From contig JAMLJA010000014.1 of the NCBI GenBank assembly GCA_023953905.1, forward strand, positions 1 through 64,000: a stretch of DNA of 64,000 nucleotides, given 5' to 3'. Positions 11,588 to 20,336 of the stretch are shown one piece after another (within the stretch, counting starts at the first letter, position 1; each line of letters starts with the position of its first letter). A model generated the notes under the pieces. The model had not been told where the DNA came from. It searched no databases and saw only the letters and a list, made by a program, of their open reading frames with translations. The stretch is from Rhizobiaceae bacterium. Its GTDB lineage: Bacteria > Pseudomonadota > Alphaproteobacteria > Rhizobiales > Rhizobiaceae. Made by a program: the position numbers and the translations under genes.

Positions 11588-12811
11588 TTGGACGTCGGCA
11601 AGCCCAAACCCGGTATCGCCGAGCCATTGGAAAGCCGCATTCGCGGAACGAACCAGAGCGGCATGCGCGATTATAATGAGCGGTTGGTTCTGACGCTGGT
11701 AAGGCAGCAAGGCGCGCTTTCGAAATCCGATATTGCGCGGATGACGGGCCTGTCTGCGCAGACAATTTCCGTGATCATGCGCGAATTGGAGGCAGAGCAA
11801 CTTCTCGTGAGGCAAGAGCCTGTCAGGGGGCGCATTGGGCAACCGTCGGTCCCGATGGCGCTCAATCCGGATGGCGCCTTCTTCATGGGCCTCAAGATCG
11901 GCCGGCGCAGTGCCGAGCTCGTACTCATCGATTTTCTCGGCAAGGTCCGGTCGATGCAGCATCTGCCTTATCGTTATCCAGCACCCGAGACGACGATCGC
12001 GTTTGTTCACGAGGGGATTGCGAAGATCAGGGAGACCCTGAGCCCGGACGAGGACAAGCGCATTGCCGGGATCGGCATCGCCATGCCCTTCGAGCTCTGG
12101 AACTGGGCGGACACGATCGGTGCCCCGACCGAAGTGATGAATGAATGGCGCTACCGCAAGATTCAGACTGAAGTACAGGAAAAGGTGCCCTTCCCCGTCT
12201 ATCTTCAGAATGACGCAACATCCGCATGCGGAGCAGAGCTAGTCTTTGGCGAGACGACAGGGCTGAGTGACTTCGTTTACTTCTATATTGGAGCCTTTGC
12301 TGGAGGTGGAGTTGTGCTCGACGGCCGTCTCTATGACGGCCCATCGGGCAATGCCGGCGCGTTGGGCTCAATGCCTGTCCCCTCACGAGACGGCAGAACG
12401 AGGCAACTGATCGACGTTGCCTCCGTGGCGCGTCTGGAAGAACTCGTGGCCGCGCGCGGGGCCGACGCGTCGCATCTGTGGACATCCCCGCAAGACTGGG
12501 GCGATGTCGGGCCAGATCTCGAGACGTGGCTGACCCTTGCGGGCGAAGCGCTTGCCTACGCGATCGTTTCGGCGACTTCTGTCATCGACTTCGAGGCCGC
12601 CATCATTGAAGGCTGGATGCCCAGAAGCGTTCGAAGGCGGCTTATCGAGGCGGTGTCGAACGCCTTGCCGAGAATCGACGCGGAGGGATTGCGCTTGCCC
12701 GAAATTCGGGAGGGTACGGTGGGAATGCACGCACGCGCGCTCGGGGCAGCGAGCCTGCCGCTTTCCAACCGCTTTCTGATCGGTGCAAATCTTCTTTCCA
12801 AACGAAACTGA
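11588..12811 (+). CDS. frcR: ROK-family transcriptional repressor of the frc operon
   Basis: DNA-binding sugar-responsive regulator. From the TTG at 11588 it has 407 residues: a winged helix-turn-helix at about 28-85 (ALSKSDIARMTGLSAQTISVIM), then a ROK sugar-kinase-like domain (FFMGLKIGRRSAELVLIDFLG). I chose the TTG because GGAGG lies five bases upstream (11578-11582); a TTG at 11534 lies next to the palindrome and has no ribosome site. The usual ROK zinc motif CxCGxxGC is missing: GALGSMPVPSRDGRTRQLIDV stands where it should be. It is probably a pure sensor-repressor. It is followed by a fructokinase gene, probably co-transcribed. Confidence 0.85.
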   Translation: MDVGKPKPGIAEPLESRIRGTNQSGMRDYNERLVLTLVRQQGALSKSDIARMTGLSAQTISVIMRELEAEQLLVRQEPVRGRIGQPSVPMALNPDGAFFMGLKIGRRSAELVLIDFLGKVRSMQHLPYRYPAPETTIAFVHEGIAKIRETLSPDEDKRIAGIGIAMPFELWNWADTIGAPTEVMNEWRYRKIQTEVQEKVPFPVYLQNDATSACGAELVFGETTGLSDFVYFYIGAFAGGGVVLDGRLYDGPSGNAGALGSMPVPSRDGRTRQLIDVASVARLEELVAARGADASHLWTSPQDWGDVGPDLETWLTLAGEALAYAIVSATSVIDFEAAIIEGWMPRSVRRRLIEAVSNALPRIDAEGLRLPEIREGTVGMHARALGAASLPLSNRFLIGANLLSKRN

Positions 12812-12907
12812 TCTTGCAGTTTTACGGACCCGACCGTTGACGAGCAGGTACATGCACACTTCTAGGAAACACCTGATGGCAGTCCAATTCACGGGGGAAC
12901 CCCGGCC

Positions 12908-13831
12908 ATGATCATATGTTGCGGCGAAGCCCTTATCGACATGCTGCCCCGCGAAAGCGCCCAGGGCGAACCAAGCTTCGCACCCTATGTTGGTGGCGCG
13001 GTGTTTAACAGCGCTGTCGCACTCGGACGGCTTGGCGTGCCTGTCGGTTTCTTCACCGGCATCTCGACGGATTTCTTTGGCGATATGCTGAAAGACGCGC
13101 TTCAGGCGAGCCATGTTTCACTGGACGTCGTAAAGTTCTCCGACCTGCCTACAACCCTCGCCTTCGTTCGCCTGTCGGGCGGCCACGCGAGCTACCTTTT
13201 CTACGACGAGAATACGGCCGGGCGCATGCTTTTCGAAGCCGACCTGCCCATCATCGGGAACGATGTGGAGGCGATGCACTTCAGTTGCATCAGCCTGATC
13301 CCGGAGCCGTGTGGCTCGACCTATGAGGCGCTGATGCGCCGGGAGCATGGAAATCGGGTCATGATGTTCGACCCGAACATCCGCAGGAATTTCATCACGG
13401 ACAAGTCCAGCCATCTCGCACGCATGAAGCGGATGCTGGCAATGGCCGACATCGTCAAACTCTCCGACGAGGATCTCGAATGGTTTGGCGAAGCGGGGTC
13501 AACCGATGAAATCGCCGTTCGATGGCTGGACCTCGGCCCAAGCCTTATCGTGATCACAAAGGGTGGCGAAGGTGTCGTCGCATATTCCCGAGTCGGAAAA
13601 GTGATTGTTCCCGCGCCCCGCGTGTCAGTGGTCGACACGGTCGGCGCAGGTGACACGATCAATGCAGGGCTCCTTGCCTCATTGCGCGATCAGGGATGTT
13701 TGACAAAGGCTGGCATTGCCAATCTGGATGAGGAACAGGTTCGAGCGGCGCTGGAACTGAGCGTGGCCGCGGCGGCTGTAACGGTGTCGCGTGCAGGCGC
13801 AAACCCACCCTGGCGTCACGAATTGGCCTGA
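12908..13831 (+). CDS. PfkB-family carbohydrate kinase, probable fructokinase
   Basis: Phosphorylates the imported sugar, most likely fructose to fructose-6-phosphate, in the cytoplasm. It has 307 residues. The N-terminal PfkB motif YVGGAVFNSAVALGRLG and the C-terminal DTVGAGDTINAGLLASL (anion hole and catalytic base Asp, about residue 244) are intact. It starts with ATG about 96 bases after frcR on the same strand and completes a transport-regulator-kinase module with frcBCA. A small GC-rich inverted repeat (GGGG-AA-CCCC) precedes the ATG and may affect initiation. Another ketose or 2-keto-3-deoxy sugar substrate cannot be excluded. Confidence 0.85.
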   Translation: MIICCGEALIDMLPRESAQGEPSFAPYVGGAVFNSAVALGRLGVPVGFFTGISTDFFGDMLKDALQASHVSLDVVKFSDLPTTLAFVRLSGGHASYLFYDENTAGRMLFEADLPIIGNDVEAMHFSCISLIPEPCGSTYEALMRREHGNRVMMFDPNIRRNFITDKSSHLARMKRMLAMADIVKLSDEDLEWFGEAGSTDEIAVRWLDLGPSLIVITKGGEGVVAYSRVGKVIVPAPRVSVVDTVGAGDTINAGLLASLRDQGCLTKAGIANLDEEQVRAALELSVAAAAVTVSRAGANPPWRHELA

Positions 13832-13912
13832 CACGGGCGCCAGCGCGCGATCAATTTATGTTTCGCCGCGCGTGGCAAGCTGTCGGGTGAATCATCAGCG
13901 CGTGCCAACTCG

Positions 13913-13941
13913 TTGACATTTATGGATTTATTCTGGATTAG
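13913..13941 (+). promoter_or_regulatory. Candidate sigma-70 promoter upstream of the DegT aminotransferase gene
   Basis: TTGACA at 13913-13918 is followed by a 17-base AT-rich spacer and GATTAG at 13936-13941. Spacing is optimal and the -35 is perfect; the -10 is moderate. The start codon of the downstream gene is about 120 bases away. The rest of the 230-base gap (13832-14061) holds nothing else I can identify. Confidence 0.4.
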
Positions 13942-14061
13942 CGGTTGCCGCCGGTAACGCATGGAGGCGATGCGCGTCGATCTGAGACTAGCGATTGCCT
14001 GTTCCGCGCGCTCCAACTCTGGTATTTCCCCGCGCGAAACGACCAATCCAGGAATTCACCC

Positions 14062-15204
14062 ATGCAGTTCATCGACCTCGGCGCACAACGCGAACGTATC
14101 CGCGACAAGCTTCGCGTAGCGATTGACGCCGTGGTTGACGATGGGCGTTACATACTCGGCCCTCAGGTTGGCGAATTCGAGAAACAACTCGCGGCCTATG
14201 CTGGCGTCAAGCACGTCGTTGCATGCGCGAATGGCACGGACGCGTTGTTGCTGCCTCTGCTGGCGTCCGGCATCGGTCCGGGCGACGCCGTTTTTGTTCC
14301 AAGCTTCACCTTTGCGGCAACCGCGGAAGTCGTGGCGCTGGCGCATGCAGAGCCAGTCTTCGTGGATATCGACCCCGATACCTACAATCTCGATGTTGCC
14401 AGTTTGGAAGCAGCCATTGCCGCTATTCGGAAGGAAGGGAGGCTGACGCCAAAGGCGATCATTCCCGTCGATCTGTTTGGGCTCGCGGCCGACTATGCGC
14501 GTATCGAGCAGATCGCAAAGCGGGAAAATCTGCTGGTCATCGAAGACGCTGCCCAGGCCGTCGGCGGATCGGCGCACGGCAAGATGTGCGGCGCATTCGG
14601 AGACGTTGCCTCCACCAGTTTCTATCCTGCGAAGCCGCTTGGCTGCTATGGCGACGGCGGCGCCATGTTCACCAACGACGATACGCTCGCAGAGCGGCTT
14701 CGCTCCTTCGCCTTCCACGGCAAGGGCGAGACACAGTACGACAATATTCACATTGGCCTGAACTCGCGGCTCGATACGCTTCAGGCGGCGATCCTGATTG
14801 AGAAGCTTGCCATTCTCGAGGACGAGATGGTTGCGCGACAGGCGGTGGCAAAGCGCTACGCCGAAGGCCTCGGCGACGTGGTGAAAGTTGCCCTTGTGCC
14901 TGATGGCCATCGCTCTGCCTGGGCGCAATATGCGATCGAAACGGAAAATCGAGATGCGTTGAAGGCCAGTCTGCAGACTGAAGGCATTCCTTCTGTGATC
15001 TACTATGTGAAGCCGCTGCACATGCAGGTGGCTTATTCCAAGTTCCCCAAAACTCCGACGGGATTGACGGTCTCGGAAAGCTTGCCGGCCAGAATCCTTT
15101 GCCTTCCGATGCACCCTTACCTTTCAAAGTCGGACCAAGATCGCGTCATTGAACATGTCCGCGAGTTCGTGAAGGCAAATCCAGACCAGATGGCGGCAGA
15201 GTAG
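14062..15204 (+). CDS. DegT/DnrJ/EryC1/StrS-family sugar aminotransferase
   Basis: PLP-dependent transamination of a nucleotide-linked keto sugar, usually for surface polysaccharide aminosugars. It has 380 residues. The internal-aldimine lysine is Lys191 in SFYPAKPLGCYGDGGA, and the cofactor-binding EDAAQAVGG is at 161-169; FHGKGETQYDN and SRLDTLQAAIL are typical of the family. ATG 14062 has AGGA eight bases upstream; the open frame to 13945 is ignored. It resembles WbpE/WlbC-like 3-amino-uronate enzymes, but substrate cannot be read from sequence. Downstream lie an AUR1-like membrane enzyme, the sulfate activation genes and an O-antigen ligase-like gene. Confidence 0.88.
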   Translation: MQFIDLGAQRERIRDKLRVAIDAVVDDGRYILGPQVGEFEKQLAAYAGVKHVVACANGTDALLLPLLASGIGPGDAVFVPSFTFAATAEVVALAHAEPVFVDIDPDTYNLDVASLEAAIAAIRKEGRLTPKAIIPVDLFGLAADYARIEQIAKRENLLVIEDAAQAVGGSAHGKMCGAFGDVASTSFYPAKPLGCYGDGGAMFTNDDTLAERLRSFAFHGKGETQYDNIHIGLNSRLDTLQAAILIEKLAILEDEMVARQAVAKRYAEGLGDVVKVALVPDGHRSAWAQYAIETENRDALKASLQTEGIPSVIYYVKPLHMQVAYSKFPKTPTGLTVSESLPARILCLPMHPYLSKSDQDRVIEHVREFVKANPDQMAAE

Positions 15205-15353
15205 TAGAGCCACACTCTCCGGTCTGGCAGGAAGCACGCCCGGAACCACGACAAACGCCGGATCAATTGATCCGCAGACATTTTGGCGCCTGCGATTGCT
15301 GTGCAGGTCGCCGGCCCTTCTTCGTCATTTCTTAAACAGACCCTCATATTGAA

Positions 15354-15369
15354 GTTCGAAGTTTCGAAC
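15354..15369. promoter_or_regulatory. 16-bp perfect palindrome just upstream of the PAP2 gene
   Basis: GTTCGAA-GT-TTCGAAC is a perfect inverted repeat with 7-base arms, ending two bases before the ribosome site GAGGG of the PAP2 gene. It could be an operator or a short 5'-UTR structure. No regulator is assigned. Chance occurrence of a 16-base palindrome in this position is low but not negligible. Confidence 0.35.
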
Positions 15370-15383
15370 AGAGGGCATGTTCG

Positions 15384-16526
15384 ATGGCAACGATAGTAGA
15401 CGGGGCAAAGTTCACGAGCCTCCCGGCCTGGATCAAGCTTGAATTTCTCCGGGAACGCGGGTTTTACATCGGACTCGCTGCGTTTGTGTTTGTGACTATT
15501 TTTCTTGCCGCGCTGCGGGGAGAGACCTTGTTTCCGCACCTCGCCGAATATGGCGTCAGGCTAGTGCGCGTCCTCGCAGCAGCATTTTCCGGCCTTCTGA
15601 TCGTACTATGCCTAAGGGCGTTGATCCTTGGCGGGAATGGTTCGCTCCTGAGAAGCATATTTGCCTCGGCAAAGTCGATCATCGCAATGCGATTTGCGCG
15701 CTTCGTCTATGCCTGTGTGCTGCTCACCTTCTTCATGGCCGCATTCCTCTATCACAAGACCAATATTCCGATCATCACACCATTCCAGTGGGATGCCACT
15801 TTCGCGCACTGGGAATCTGCGATGCTCGGTGGACGCCAGCCCTGGGAACTGATCCATCCCCTTGTCGGCTATCCGCCTGTCACCATCGCCCTTGATCTCA
15901 TCTACTCGTCATGGGTGGTGATGGTGTTCATGGTCTGGGCGGGTCTGCTTGTCAGCGCCCGGACGCCGCGTCAGTTGCGCATGCGCTACTGGCGGGCAAC
16001 CATCATCTCGTGGCTCGTCATCGGGGTTGTGATGGCGATGATCTTCTCATCTGCTGGTCCGTGCTTCTTCGGCGACGTGGTTCCGGCAATACCCAATCCA
16101 TTTGCCGGCCTGGATCAATATCTCGCACGGGTCAATCAGATATTTCCGCTGTCGCAGATGGTTTCCCGCAATTTCCTCTGGGACGTTTATACCGGTCAGT
16201 CCGAATTGCCGGGCGGTATCTCGGCCATGCCGAGCATGCACAACGCGCAGGCTGCACTTTTCGTGGCTGTCGGTTTCTCGCTCAGCAGGCGTCTCGGCGC
16301 AGCCATGCTGATCTACGCGATCTTGATCTTCGTCGGTTCGATCCACCTTGGATGGCACTACGCGCTTGATGGAATCGTGGGCTGGATTGCCGCCGCCGCG
16401 ATCTGGCTGGCGTGCGGCTGGCGCTTGAGAAAACCGGATGCCGCGAGCATCGACGCGCCCGCAGCCCTCGCAGATCAACTCGCTTCTAGTTCAATTGCGC
16501 CTGAACATGCCTGCCGCATGAAATAA
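15384..16526 (+). CDS. PAP2-superfamily integral membrane protein, inositol-phosphorylceramide-synthase (AUR1)-like
   Basis: Predicted membrane lipid phosphotransferase or phosphatase. It has 380 residues and about eight hydrophobic segments (about 29-45, 60-80, 105-123, 168-190, 208-225, 288-320, 330-347). The PAP2 catalytic motifs are present: AMPSMHNAQAALF with His286 and HLGWHYALDG with His325 and Asp329. FSSAGPCFFGD at 221-231 is the motif seen before the active site in AUR1-type enzymes. ATG 15384 has GAGGG eight bases upstream. Its last 41 bases overlap the tail of the convergent cysQ. It could transfer a phospho-headgroup in glycolipid synthesis or act as an undecaprenyl-pyrophosphate phosphatase; substrate is unknown. 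Confidence 0.8.
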   Translation: MATIVDGAKFTSLPAWIKLEFLRERGFYIGLAAFVFVTIFLAALRGETLFPHLAEYGVRLVRVLAAAFSGLLIVLCLRALILGGNGSLLRSIFASAKSIIAMRFARFVYACVLLTFFMAAFLYHKTNIPIITPFQWDATFAHWESAMLGGRQPWELIHPLVGYPPVTIALDLIYSSWVVMVFMVWAGLLVSARTPRQLRMRYWRATIISWLVIGVVMAMIFSSAGPCFFGDVVPAIPNPFAGLDQYLARVNQIFPLSQMVSRNFLWDVYTGQSELPGGISAMPSMHNAQAALFVAVGFSLSRRLGAAMLIYAILIFVGSIHLGWHYALDGIVGWIAAAAIWLACGWRLRKPDAASIDAPAALADQLASSSIAPEHACRMK

Positions 16527-17268
16527 ACGAGGGGTTGGCGAAACCAGTCGCCGCCTTGCCATATTTCAACGGCTTCCCGTCTTGCGTTACCGTCGTCCCA
16601 CCGGCGGCTCTCAAGATCGCATCTCCGGCCGCAGTGTCCCATTCCATCGTTCGACTGAGCCTTGGATAGATGTCCGCTTCGCCTTCGGCGATCAGGCAGA
16701 ACTTTATCGACGATCCAACCGACACGATCTCAGCGGTATCGAACCGGCGCAGATAGGTTTTGGTTTCGTCGTTGATGTGGGATCGGCTCGCAACGATCGT
16801 CATCGGAGCACTTCCTTGCCGGGCGCGGATACGGCGTCGCTCGATGACATGGCCCTGCTCGTCCACCCTCCCCGCCTCGGCATGGCCGGGCCGCCCCAGA
16901 AACAGCTTTCCGCATGCGGGCGCGTAAACGATCCCCGCGATCGGATCTCCGTCTCTGACCAGCGCAATGTTCACGGTAAAATCCAGATGTCGCTGCACGA
17001 ATTCCCGCGTGCCGTCGAGCGGATCGATCAGAAAAAACTCACGTCCGAGACTTGGCGGAAGAATGCCCATGGAGGCTTCCTCCTCCGCGACACAGGCGAT
17101 AGCGGGAAATGCAGAGCGCAGTCCCGCGAGGATAAGTTTCTCGCTCGCCCGATCCGCTTCCGTCACGGGCGAACAATCCGTCTTGTGCTCCACGGTCATG
17201 CAGCTGTTGAAGACATCCATGACGAGACGACCGGCGTCCAGCGCGAGCCGTTCGAAGCATTCGAGCAC
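16486..17268 (-). CDS. cysQ: 3'(2'),5'-bisphosphate nucleotidase
   Basis: Hydrolyses PAP (and PAPS) to AMP (and APS), clearing the by-product of sulfotransfer or PAPS reduction. The inositol-monophosphatase fold motifs are present: EEEASMG, the metal site DPLDGTREF and EWDTAAGDAILRAAGG near the C-terminus. It lies directly after cysN. The preferred start is a GTG at 17268, 10 bases beyond the cysN stop, giving 260 residues, which suits the family (about 250-270); a TTG at 17316 inside cysN is an alternative. The frame stays open upstream only because it runs antiparallel to no constraint in cysN. The 3' end overlaps the convergent PAP2 gene by 41 bases. Confidence 0.88.
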   Translation of the reverse strand: MLECFERLALDAGRLVMDVFNSCMTVEHKTDCSPVTEADRASEKLILAGLRSAFPAIACVAEEEASMGILPPSLGREFFLIDPLDGTREFVQRHLDFTVNIALVRDGDPIAGIVYAPACGKLFLGRPGHAEAGRVDEQGHVIERRRIRARQGSAPMTIVASRSHINDETKTYLRRFDTAEIVSVGSSIKFCLIAEGEADIYPRLSRTMEWDTAAGDAILRAAGGTTVTQDGKPLKYGKAATGFANPSFISCGRHVQAQLN

Positions 17269-17278
17269 CCGGATATGT

Positions 17279-19225
17279 TCAGATCCCGCCGCCGCTGTCG
17301 TATTGTTCGCTTGCAACGTCCTTCTCGCGCAGCCAGATTTCGACCTGTTCCACCAACTCTTCCGGTGTCTTCCCGAGTGTTGCAAGATGAATGTCTGCAA
17401 TTTCTGGAGATTCGTATGGAGAATCGACTCCGGTGAAGTCCCTGATCTCCCCAGCCAGTGCACGTTTGTAGAGTCCCTTGGGGTCTCGCGCGGCACATTC
17501 CTCAAAGGGCGTATCGACGAAGATCTCGACAAATTCCTCATCGCCGATCAATTCCCGCGCCATCTGCCGTTCGGCGCGGAATGGCGAGATGAACGAGACG
17601 AGCACGATCAAGCCAGCGTCTGCCATGAGCTTGGCGACTTCGGCGACACGACGGATGTTTTCTGCCCGATCGGTCTGAGTGAAGCCGAGATCCCTGTTCA
17701 AACCATGGCGCAGATTGTCGCCATCGAGCACGAAGGTGTGACGCCCGGTGGAATTGAGCTTCTTGTCGATAAGGTTGGCAATTGTGGATTTGCCGGACCC
17801 CGACAGCCCGGTAAACCACAGGACTTTCGCGCGCTGCTGTTTCTGGGCAGCACGTGCCTGCCGGTCTATTTCTATTGCGTGCCAGTGAATGTTCTCCGCA
17901 CGCCTCAGCGGGTTCTGGATCATGCCCGCCGCAACCGTGGCATTGGTCAGGCGGTCGATCAGCACGAATGCTCCGGTCGCCCGGTTGTCGTGAAAGCTGT
18001 CGAAGGCAATCGGCGTCTGCGTCGAAATCTCGACCAGGCCAACTTCATTCATCAGAAGCGACGACGCCTCGGTCTCACCGAGATCATGTATCTCGACACG
18101 CGCCTTCAACGCCGAGACCGCAGCACTTGCCTGATCCGTCGCAGTGCGGAGGATATAGGAGCGTCCAGGCGAAAGCGGCCGCTCGTCGAACCAGACCAGC
18201 TTTGCGGCGAACTGGTCGGCGACATGGGGTCGCGCGTCAGGCGCGGCCAATATGTTGCCCCGCGACACGTCGAGTTCGTCTTCCAGAACGAGCGTCACCG
18301 CCTGTCCGGCTACAGCCACGGGAAGATCGCCTGCAAGCGTCACGATCCGCTTGATCCGGGAACTACGCCCGGAGTTGGCAACGACGATTTCATCCCCCGC
18401 CGCGACAGATCCCGACGCCACTGTGCCAGCGAAACCACGAAAGTCGAGATTTGGCCGGTTCACATATTGAACGGGGAATCGAAACGGCCGGTCATTGTCG
18501 CGGCCATCGACCACGATTGTTTCGAGATGCTCCAGAAGGCTCGGACCGGCATACCACGGGGTGCGTTTCGATCTTGTGATGACATTGTCGCCGTGTCGTG
18601 CGGACAGTGGTATGGCGACCACGGAACTGAACCCCAGTCCCACCGCGAAATCCCGATAGTCGGCGATGATCTGGCTGAACACGTCGGGGCTGAAGCCCAC
18701 CAGATCGATCTTGTTGACCGCAAGCACGATATGACGAATGCCAAGCAGAGACGCGATGATGGAATGACGTCTGGTCTGCTTGAGGATGCCACGCCTTGCA
18801 TCGACCAGAACGATGGCCAGATCGGCCGTTGACGCTCCGGTGGCCATGTTGCGCGTGTATTGCTCATGTCCGGGCGTGTCGGCCACGATGAACTTGCGTT
18901 TCGGCGTAGCGAAGAAGCGATAGGCGACGTCTATGGTGATGCCCTGTTCGCGTTCGGCTTCCAGCCCGTCGACCAGAAGCGCGAAATCGACGTCAGCTCC
19001 GTTCGTCCCGTGCTTCCGGGAGTCCTTTTCCAGGGTTGCCAACTGGTCTTCGAAAATCAGCTTCGTATCGTAGAGAAGCCGGCCGATCAGCGTCGACTTT
19101 CCGTCGTCGACCGATCCGCAGGTGAGGAAGCGCAGCAGCGTCTTCTTCTCCTGTGCCGCCAGATAGCCGCGGACATCCTCGACAACAGATGTCTGTTCGT
19201 TCGCTCTAAGCGTTTGCACGGTCAA
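17279..19225 (-). CDS. cysNC: Bifunctional sulfate adenylyltransferase subunit 1 / APS kinase (CysN-CysC fusion)
   Basis: The N-terminal half is the GTPase subunit that drives ATP sulfurylase with CysD; the C-terminal half phosphorylates APS to PAPS. It has 648 residues. GTPase motifs are GSVDDGKS (37-44), [11 protein letters not shown] (116-126) and NKID (171-174); an elongation-factor-like beta-barrel follows. The APS kinase P-loop GLSGSGKST is at 473-481 and its phosphoserine loop reads [11 protein letters not shown]. This is the NodQ-like architecture of rhizobia. The TTG at 19225 overlaps the cysD stop and has AAGGG five bases upstream; a GTG at 19219 is possible. Confidence 0.95.
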   Translation of the reverse strand: MTVQTLRANEQTSVVEDVRGYLAAQEKKTLLRFLTCGSVDDGKSTLIGRLLYDTKLIFEDQLATLEKDSRKHGTNGADVDFALLVDGLEAEREQGITIDVAYRFFATPKRKFIVADTPGHEQYTRNMATGASTADLAIVLVDARRGILKQTRRHSIIASLLGIRHIVLAVNKIDLVGFSPDVFSQIIADYRDFAVGLGFSSVVAIPLSARHGDNVITRSKRTPWYAGPSLLEHLETIVVDGRDNDRPFRFPVQYVNRPNLDFRGFAGTVASGSVAAGDEIVVANSGRSSRIKRIVTLAGDLPVAVAGQAVTLVLEDELDVSRGNILAAPDARPHVADQFAAKLVWFDERPLSPGRSYILRTATDQASAAVSALKARVEIHDLGETEASSLLMNEVGLVEISTQTPIAFDSFHDNRATGAFVLIDRLTNATVAAGMIQNPLRRAENIHWHAIEIDRQARAAQKQQRAKVLWFTGLSGSGKSTIANLIDKKLNSTGRHTFVLDGDNLRHGLNRDLGFTQTDRAENIRRVAEVAKLMADAGLIVLVSFISPFRAERQMARELIGDEEFVEIFVDTPFEECAARDPKGLYKRALAGEIRDFTGVDSPYESPEIADIHLATLGKTPEELVEQVEIWLREKDVASEQYDSGGGI

Positions 19226-20127
19226 AAGTACCCTTCGCGCTTCTTCTTCTCCATCGATCCGGCCTCGTCCCGGTCGATGAGCCTGCCCTGCCGTTCCGAG
19301 GTTCTGGCAGACAACATCTCCGCCACCACTGCCTCCAGAGTTTCAGCCTCTGAATCGATCGCTCCTGTCAGTGGATAGCAGCCCAGCGTACGGAACCGGA
19401 CCATCCGGTTTTCGAGCACTTCACCCGGTCTCAGGCTCATGCGCTCGTCGTCCCTCATGATGAGCATGCCGTCACGCTCGACGACAGGGCGGCGCTTGGC
19501 AAGGTAGAGCGACACTATGGGAATATCTTCCTGCAAGATATATTGCCAGATATCGAGCTCGGTCCAGTTTGAGAGGGGGAAGACACGGATCGATTCGCCG
19601 GGATTGATGCGGGTGTTGTAGATGTTCCACATTTCGGGCCGCTGGTTCTTCGGGTCCCATGCGTGGGATTGATTGCGAAAGGAGAAGATGCGCTCCTTTG
19701 CGCGACTCTTTTCTTCGTCGCGTCGCGCTCCGCCGAAAGCTGCATCGAACCCATGATGGTCCAGCGCCTGTCGAAGCGCGACCGTCTTCATGACATGCGT
19801 ATGAGTATTCGAACCGTGCTCGAACGGATTGATGCCGCTTGCGACACCCTCCTGATTGGTGTGGACGAGCAGATCAAAGCCCAGCCGCGCCGCCATCTCG
19901 TCACGAAATTCGATCATCTCGCGGAATTTCCAGGTGGTGTCGACATGCAGGATCGGGAAAGGCGGCGGCGCCGGATAGAACGCCTTCATCGCCAGATGCA
20001 GAAGAACGGCCGAGTCCTTTCCGACCGAATAGAGCATCACCGGCCGCGAAAACGTCGCCGCGACTTCCCGGAAGATATGGATGGCCTCAGCCTCGAGATG
20101 TTGCAGGTGGGTGAGTTGGATTGTCAT
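19222..20127 (-). CDS. cysD: Sulfate adenylyltransferase subunit 2
   Basis: Catalytic subunit of ATP sulfurylase, forming APS from ATP and sulfate with CysN. It has 301 residues. The PP-loop pyrophosphatase motif SVGKDS is at 34-39, followed by [16 protein letters not shown] and the family block [20 protein letters not shown] 20127 has GGGGAA about nine bases upstream; a further open frame to 20277 lacks support. It is the first gene of cysD-cysNC-cysQ, with the last codon and stop overlapping the cysNC start. Confidence 0.96.
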   Translation of the reverse strand: MTIQLTHLQHLEAEAIHIFREVAATFSRPVMLYSVGKDSAVLLHLAMKAFYPAPPPFPILHVDTTWKFREMIEFRDEMAARLGFDLLVHTNQEGVASGINPFEHGSNTHTHVMKTVALRQALDHHGFDAAFGGARRDEEKSRAKERIFSFRNQSHAWDPKNQRPEMWNIYNTRINPGESIRVFPLSNWTELDIWQYILQEDIPIVSLYLAKRRPVVERDGMLIMRDDERMSLRPGEVLENRMVRFRTLGCYPLTGAIDSEAETLEAVVAEMLSARTSERQGRLIDRDEAGSMEKKKREGYF

Positions 20128-20274
20128 GCGGCAATTCCCCGTCGACTTTCCCGCGCACGTCGCATGCGCGGAAGGGTCATCAGACGGCGAGGCTTCTCCG
20201 ACCCTCATTTGACCATGCCCGATTACTAGCGATGTAGGAACAGTCCAACAAAGCAGGCTCTGCCGCGTGACACT

Positions 20275-20300
20275 CACATGGCGAATGATTTTTCCATGTG
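20275..20300 (-). other. Stem-loop between the O-antigen ligase-like gene and cysD
   Basis: CACATGG (20275-20281), a 12-base loop with five consecutive T residues, and CCATGTG (20294-20300). It lies 36 bases past the stop of the minus-strand ligase-like gene. There is no T tract after the stem, so a terminator is unproven; it could also be a cysD 5' regulatory element. The rest of 20128-20336 shows nothing recognisable. Confidence 0.3.
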
Positions 20301-20336
20301 CAGCTCAGAGGACGGAAAAAGTCACCTTATCGGCGC

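Noticed and set aside
16967..18832. 621-codon plus-strand frame opposite cysNC and cysQ
   Set aside because: Same shadow effect; low-complexity, Arg/His-rich and unsupported by any motif.
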